Shown here piece after piece: positions 58,373 to 64,000 of a stretch of DNA of 64,000 nucleotides. Made by a program: the position numbers and the translations under genes. The notes beneath the pieces are model-generated. The model did no database searches. It worked only from the letters and a program-made list of their open reading frames with translations, and was not told the origin of the DNA. Location of the stretch: the NCBI RefSeq assembly GCF_022605165.1, contig NC_063074.1:2073501-2137500 (forward strand), in the 5' to 3' direction. Each line of letters begins with the position of its first letter. Positions within the stretch are counted from its first letter, which is position 1. This DNA is from Purpureocillium takamizusanense. Taxonomy: Eukaryota > Ascomycota > Sordariomycetes > Hypocreales > Ophiocordycipitaceae.

Positions 58373-60600
58373 GAGCGGGCGCTGAAGCAGGAGCAGCGAG
58401 CGGCAACAGCGGGAAGCCCCCCAAACAAATGCACAGGCGAAATCGAGACCCGTGGCGACTCGACGACGATGCTGTTGTTGTTGCTTCTTCCTGCTGCGTC
58501 TACTCGCTCGTCCTCCCAGCGGCGGCAGAGCAGGAATAAAAGACAGCGGCGGGAACAACAGACGACCCCCGTCCTATCACCAGACCACGTCAGGTCAGAT
58601 CAGATCAGGACAGGCCAAGGTGCGGAGAAAGCGACAAGGCTGGCTGCCTGGCTGTGTCCCTCGATACGATCCCGAACAAGGCAATGCGCTCCGGGGAGGC
58701 AAGTTGCGGGTTGCAGGGGAACCTCAGTGTCCGTCTTGCCCAAGTCCCAGGGATGCGCTGCAGCGGCCAGGATGCTTCTCCGTCCTCCGATGGTCGCCGA
58801 ACGAGCCCCAATTCCCAGCAGCTAACAGCGACAGACGGCGCCCGCTTGGTGACAACACCACAGGACTGGGGCTGGGGGGCGCAAGGGCTGCCTGCGCTAC
58901 GCCAGCCTATGCGTGTACTTGGCGCGCGACGGCCCAGCGACGTCCTGTGCCGTGTCCTCCACAGCTCTTGGTCAACAAACGGGATGTGGGCGGACTCAAG
59001 CCCGCGGCGAACGGCGTCAACGATGATGAGTTGACGGCGACGTTCTCCCGGCAGCAACGACGACGAAAACGAGTGCGACAACGATGGCAAGACAAAGGCA
59101 GATACGTATCCGCCCTCTTGGGTCCGTCGAGACGCTCGCTCGTCCCACGTCAGATGGGGCCCATCAAAGATTTGAAGGTTGTTTCCTGACCGGGCGCGGA
59201 GGGTATCGAAGGTGTTATCGACCAACGTCGTCTAGATGCCGGAACGGCCCCGTCTATCCACTGGTGCCACACCTGGTTGCAACAATATTCCGCGCGCCAT
59301 GTCGAATTCGAAATTGCCAATGACCCCGTCGACCTCATAGCCTTGTCCCTCCGTGGGACCCCGCTGCCATGGATGTGGTGGATGTGGATGCGGATGGCGT
59401 GGTTGTGCTGGTGGTGGTGGCGGCGGTGATACTGATGGATGGCAGCGGCCGGCATCGAGGACCGGCGCCGCGGGCTCCTGAGGAGGCGTTGAATCCTGGT
59501 CGGGCATCCCTGTGTACGACGCGCGGGGCCGTCAAGCAGGTGCGGCGCCGCCCTGGAGAGACCGGACAAAGCAGACAGTTCCGCGAGGCGTCAATGGTGC
59601 GGATGAGAGTTGTTTCCGTGGTGGCCAGCCGGGGCGCCACATGGCCCCTAACTGGCGGAGATTCTGCGGGTCCCGCACCGCGCTGCCGTCGCTCTTGTCG
59701 ACAGCGAGTCGTTGGCCTTGTCCGCGCGTGCCTTTCATGACACGTTCACTCGGTGAAGCAATGGGCCGACAAGACCGACAAGGCCTAACATAGTTACCGG
59801 GCATGCAGCCTGGGAAGCGCCGTTCCCGCGGCCTCGAAGGGTCGGGACATGACGACGAAGAGGCAAACTCGATGCAGCCACCGTTGAGCAGTAGGTGGCT
59901 TGCGCATCCTGTCTGAATGCTGGGTGCCCAGCGGAACCTGGAATGAAGCAGAGAAGCCACAGTGAGCTTGAGCACCGGCCGAATCGCCTTCTTGACCCCA
60001 TTCATGCCTGGGGCGAGCGCCATCGTTGCCCCTCTCCCAGCGTCTGGGAGCGAAACTCTGTATCCGCCGGGATGGGGAGCGGCGACCAGGGAGAGGGAGG
60101 GATGCTACTAGTAATCACGAAATTCGTGCGCTTTGGGGACAACTGCGTGATCGTGGACAGGCGCCAAGCAAAGTGATTGAGGAAACCTGACCCAGCCAAG
60201 CGGGGACGAGACGCCGACACGGTTACCCGATCCATGTCAGTGTCGGTCGGGAGGTGATGCACGAGCGGGTGGTGCAGATAGCAAGGGGCCAACAAACTGG
60301 ACTGGTGGTGAGCGCCAGAAACTTGACTCCACGTTTGGGGACCCTGACGCCGCGTCAGTCTGGCTGGGACGGCGCAGGGGTTCCCAGCACAATGTACGAA
60401 GTACATGCGTATCGGACTGACTGGCTTTTCTGACCCAAGATCTGGCCCTCGTCCCTTTCCCGCCAAGTGGGTTCTCTCGTCCAGCTTCAGAATAACTCCG
60501 TACTACTAGCGGTCTTCCAGGCTGACGCCGTCCTGGTTGGTGCCCCTAGCTTCAAGCACAGGAACCCGCAGGGACGCGAGGGACGTGGGCCGTCGAGAGC

Positions 60601-60676
60601 TCGTCGTCGTCGTCGTCGTCGTCGTAGCCTTTCCTCGTGGGGCAAAGCAGCGATGATGATGATGATGATGATGATG
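60601..60676. repeat. (TCG)n and (GAT)n trinucleotide repeats
   Basis: Eight TCG units at 60601-60624 and about eight GAT units at 60652-60676, separated by 27 bp. Non-coding. Confidence 0.9.
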
Positions 60677-62125
60677 CAGCAGTCCCGAGCATCAAGCGTT
60701 TAAGCACTCAACGGTGCCCCCCCCCCCTCGCAGCAGATTCCAGAGCCTCAACAGGAGATAATCGTCCCCAAATATCGAGGGCCGCTGCAGAATTTCGCGC
60801 AGGTTTCCTGATTGGCCCTGGACCGTAAGCCCAACATCCACCAGGCTCAAGCCATGCATGAGGTGAGGTGCTCGACAACGGACGAGCAGCAGCACATCCC
60901 TTCATCCGACTGGCCCGGCCCACCAGACCAAACCAGGGCCACGCATCGCACCAAGAGGCATTGCATCGAGACATGGTCAGGCTTGCGCTTGCCCGATCCT
61001 GGTGAGACCAGGTCGTTCGTGGTCGCCACTGTCAGCTTGTCAACCCAGCCCCCCCACGCGCCCACGGCCATTTTCGTCAGCCACGACTGCCAAGCGGCAG
61101 ACCGGGCGCCGCCACGGAGGTGGGTGACAGACCCCCGAGGCACAACTCACGCGGCACTTGAGACTGAGACGACACCTCAGCCAGCAGCCCAGACCGGGTC
61201 GGGGGGGGGGGGAGGCTTGGGGGTGCAGGCGACGCGCGCTAACACGGATGGCTGACAGGGCCGCCAGGAGTAGCGCCGAGAAATCCCAGCTGGTGGTTGC
61301 GCTTGGAAGGGTGACAGATGGCTGACAGAGCAACTCGGTATGCGGCCCGTTACCCCGGATTGGTATCCTCCTCCGCCCTGTGTCCCAGACTGCTGGAACG
61401 GCGGCATCGTCCCTTGTCGAGCGTCATCGGCGACGAGCACCTCGTGTCTCAGCGCAAGAGTCAGTGCTGTGCATCACCGTCCGGCAGTTGCCTCGGGGAA
61501 GGCGGAAGAACAGGAGAAGGAGACGGGGGGGGGGAAGCGCAGCAGATGGTAGATGGCTTGCATGGGCTGACGATCCGCTGCCACGAGGCCTGGCCTGCTC
61601 TCCCGTCCCCCACTGGTAGGTAAGGTAGCAAATGGCGATCAGCAGGCCCAGCAGGAAATAAGACAGCACGCGGAGGTTAAGGAAGGTGCACGAACCAGCT
61701 TTGCGCACCACCAAGTCGCGGCATTGTCTGGCCCTTTCCGCCCCAGCAGCCAGGCGCGCGCGTAAATACGAATCAGTCGGTCAACCAAAAACTCCCGGCA
61801 AGGGATTCCCTGCAGCCGGGCCGCCACGTGGTCCACCGCCCCGTCGTCGGTTGAGGAGCAAACAAACTCGATCGTGGTCCTCGGCCGGTTGGGACGGACG
61901 GCCCTGCGCTACGCTACTCGACTCGTGCGCACAGATGTGCAGTCTACTAATAAGTTAGCAGTTGCACTGCACACGTACCGTGCCGCCCCCAAAACGTGCG
62001 TCCCGTTTCGGATCCGAACGTCTCACCTCTCCATCCACCCCGGCTCCGACACCCATGCGACCATATCCCTGAACACCCGCAAGGTAATACTACGTTAGGT
62101 CCTACTTACAGGAACATGCCATTGC

Positions 62126-62258
62126 GCACACACACACACACATGAATTGCATGTCCATGACAAGAGAGGAGCGCTGTAAACATTTTTGGTTCGTGAGGCT
62201 GTTTTGCAAGAGTACTGCTGCCACCAGTCGAGGACACACACACACACACACACACACA
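62126..62258. repeat. Two (CA)n microsatellites
   Basis: CA runs at 62126-62142 and about 62233-62258, followed by an ACACA variant stretch. Non-coding. Confidence 0.9.
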
Positions 62259-63703
62259 ACACAACACAAAGGCAGCGATACACAGCTCACCAGGTCGTGC
62301 CTTGACGGGGTACCGTACCCTGTAGCCTATGCTATGGGTCCCGCAAGACTGTGTTGGTATCCATGTTTTCGTGCAGATCGGCTACTTCTACCACTACTAG
62401 GTATCAGCTCCATTGTCCTACCACCGCAGCTCTGGAAATTCTCCTCACTCACGCATTCTCTCCAGGATACGGGCTTGTAATTGTCGGGCCAGCAAAAAAA
62501 AAAAATTGACATTCATGGACTGGTCGACTGACTGCACAGGTATCCACCCTGTGGCCGCTGTTTGAACGAATGACGAGCCTCTTATATCGTGCGCACGCAC
62601 CTGGGGCGATGTCAAAACAACACCAAGTCCATTTATCTACACGGGGTAGGCCTTTCCCCCCCTCCCCTCTTCTTCTGACCGCCCGCGTGTTCTTTTTCCC
62701 GCACCCATCCATCTTATACGAACGGTAGCTTTTTTTTTTAACCAACGTAGTACACGTTTTTTCTCTCCGTCATGTGGTATTGCGAGACAAGGTCCTAGGG
62801 CGTTGGGTTCGTTCGAGGTTTTCCGTCCTCCCCACGGGGTGGAAGGGGCCCGCGTCGTGTCGCGTTACACTACATGATGAGCATGAACCGTATGACTTTC
62901 TGTTGATTGACCCGTGGACAATGGGGATGGGGAAAAGAGAAGGGGGAACTGGGGGGGAGGGGGTAAAAGAACTCATCTACTATCCTCATAGGCACGACAC
63001 GAAACAGCCATCCTGGCGTAGGTCGTTCCGGGAGGGCCTTGCTTTGCTTGCTTGCTTTCTTGCTTGTGTTTGCTGGCACGTACAGTGATAATGTGCTTGT
63101 GGGAGCTGTCCCCCCCTTTGCGTGAGGGATGGTGACGTCCTTTGTCTGCGCTGGCGGTGCTATCGTCCTTGCTTTGTTTACTCTTCTGTGTGAACGTCTT
63201 TTGCTACGAGGCTGATCTTGTGTAGCACCAATGCTCGGGACTGCGTTTGAAAAAATAGAAGGGATGGGCTCGTTCCACGACCGCAAGGAAACAGAGGTTC
63301 CGAGACGCATTTCCACGAAAGAGTCAATCAGACCTGGCTGTGTGCGCCGCATCTGCCACTCAAACTTGGACACACCGATAGGATGTAAAAAATCTAGGGG
63401 AGAATCGCAAACGCGGGTCTCATCATTTCTTCACCGTCTATGCTTGTTATTGCCCGAGCATCCGAAGAGCGCCTATGCATCCATCCAGCCACCCGTCATC
63501 ATATCGTTCAGCAATGCTCCCTTCCGGTCAGAATCGACCATGTTTCAGGACAAGAACGAACGCCGACCATCATGATTTTTTATGTACGCCCACGACCAAA
63601 CGCCGTACCGTACAAGCGAATCCAAAAACAACAAAATCAAACCTCGCGTTGCATATAGTACACTTTATAAAGTACGACAGGTGCAAGCGCACAAGCCTGC
63701 CCC

Positions 63704-64000
63704 CTAGTCCAGACCTGGTAACCAGCCGCCGCCGCTCAAGGACGCTGCGAGGCCCTCAAAGTCAGCACGGGCTTGGTCACTCGGCTCTGAAGGGTTCTGG
63801 ATGCTGCCGCCTCGGTCTTGGTCGCCGAACATGAACACAGAGTTGTTCGGAATGCCACCAACCAGGTCCCAACCGTCGAAGTTCTGGTGCCATCTGGCGC
63901 TGTCGTTGATGATCCAGCGTTGACTATTCATGACAGGACCCTGGCCCGACGGGGCTTGTCGACCGGCAGACTCGGCACCAGTATTTTCCATCATGCCAGC
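63704..64000 (-). CDS. C-terminal part of an unidentified protein (possible fungal transcription factor)
   Basis: Partial gene, open to the right window edge; stop TAG at 63704-63706. The visible 98 residues are hydrophilic with W-I-I-N-D-S-A-R-W-H-Q-N-F and G-W-D-L-V-G-G-I-P-N-N near the middle and end in G-G-G-W-L-P-G-L-D. This kind of tryptophan- and acid-containing tail is seen at the ends of some Zn2Cys6 regulators, but no domain is present here, so the class is a guess. ATG codons at 63994 and 63991 are internal Met. The 3' side has about 5.7 kb of gene-free DNA before xyr1. Confidence 0.6.
   Translation of the reverse strand, partial: AGMMENTGAESAGRQAPSGQGPVMNSQRWIINDSARWHQNFDGWDLVGGIPNNSVFMFGDQDRGGSIQNPSEPSDQARADFEGLAASLSGGGWLPGLD

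Larger units (their letters stand above)
58047..63703. other. Long gene-free region upstream of xyr1
   Basis: 5.66 kb without a supported gene. It contains the xyr1 promoter and leader at its left end and the 3' untranslated region of the next gene at its right end. Simple repeats are frequent (58305-58372, 60601-60676, CA tracts at 62126-62142 and 62233-62258). Open frames of up to about 245 codons occur on both strands but overlap one another and lack motifs. A non-coding transcript cannot be excluded from sequence alone. Confidence 0.55.

Noticed and set aside
58452..59225. Overlapping frames of about 200-245 codons on both strands upstream of xyr1
   Set aside because: They overlap each other and a minisatellite and show no motif or codon preference.
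62870..63373. 167-codon minus-strand frame near the right end
   Set aside because: Lies directly downstream of the partial gene on the same strand, probably in its 3' untranslated region, and resembles no family.

Overview
The window looks like nuclear DNA from a filamentous ascomycete, most likely a Sordariomycete of the order Hypocreales. Evidence: short introns (about 50-150 nt) with gtaag/gtgag donors and ctaac branch points, strongly GC-ending codons, proteins typical of Pezizomycotina, and a Xyr1/XlnR regulator whose zinc cluster and C-terminus closely match the Trichoderma Xyr1 family. The species cannot be fixed from sequence alone. No transposon, rRNA, tRNA, CRISPR array or secondary-metabolite cluster was recognised.

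Layout. 1-5.7 kb: first exon of a sugar O-acetyltransferase (-, cut by the window edge), a TatD/Scn1-type metal hydrolase (-), a small membrane protein (+) and kinetochore Spc24 (-). 6.6-10.5 kb: mitochondrial fission factor Fis1 (+, with a 19-nt internal microexon) convergent with a Cdc3/AspB-class septin (-). 10.5-14.7 kb: gene-poor. 14.7-18.7 kb: ferrochelatase Hem15 (-) and Ku70 (+) share a 515-bp divergent promoter. 19-25.4 kb: a large Zn2Cys6 regulator with a glutamine/asparagine/histidine-rich tail (+), convergent with a DHA1-type MFS drug transporter (-). 25.4-28.5 kb: gene-poor, microsatellite-rich. 28.5-31.5 kb: a PPR protein (-) divergent from LSM4 (+).

32-47.4 kb holds the core fatty acid synthase pair: FAS2 (alpha, -) and FAS1 (beta, +), divergent across 3.25 kb of shared upstream DNA. 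Together they encode the cytosolic type I fungal FAS, with acetyltransferase, enoyl reductase, dehydratase and malonyl/palmitoyl transferase on beta and ACP, ketoreductase, ketosynthase and phosphopantetheinyl transferase on alpha. 48.3-53.4 kb: guanine deaminase (+), a small unrecognised protein (-) and an unrecognised protein with a bZIP-like basic motif (-). 55-58 kb: Xyr1/XlnR, activator of xylanase and cellulase genes (-), preceded by 5.6 kb of gene-free upstream DNA. The window ends in the C-terminus of another protein (-) that may be a regulator.

Most genes are housekeeping (mitosis, organelle division, septation, haem, DNA end joining, RNA processing, lipid synthesis, purine salvage). 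Regulatory proteins of the fungal type make up the rest. The points most worth a second look are a possible second metal-binding module in the 19.6-22.9 kb regulator, a stop-free in-frame intron near the end of FAS2, unusually small exons in FIS1 and LSM4, a full set of iron-sulfur ligand cysteines in ferrochelatase, tandem Cre1-like sites upstream of xyr1, and a dispersed GGTACC/GTAC-centred motif in the intergenic DNA.
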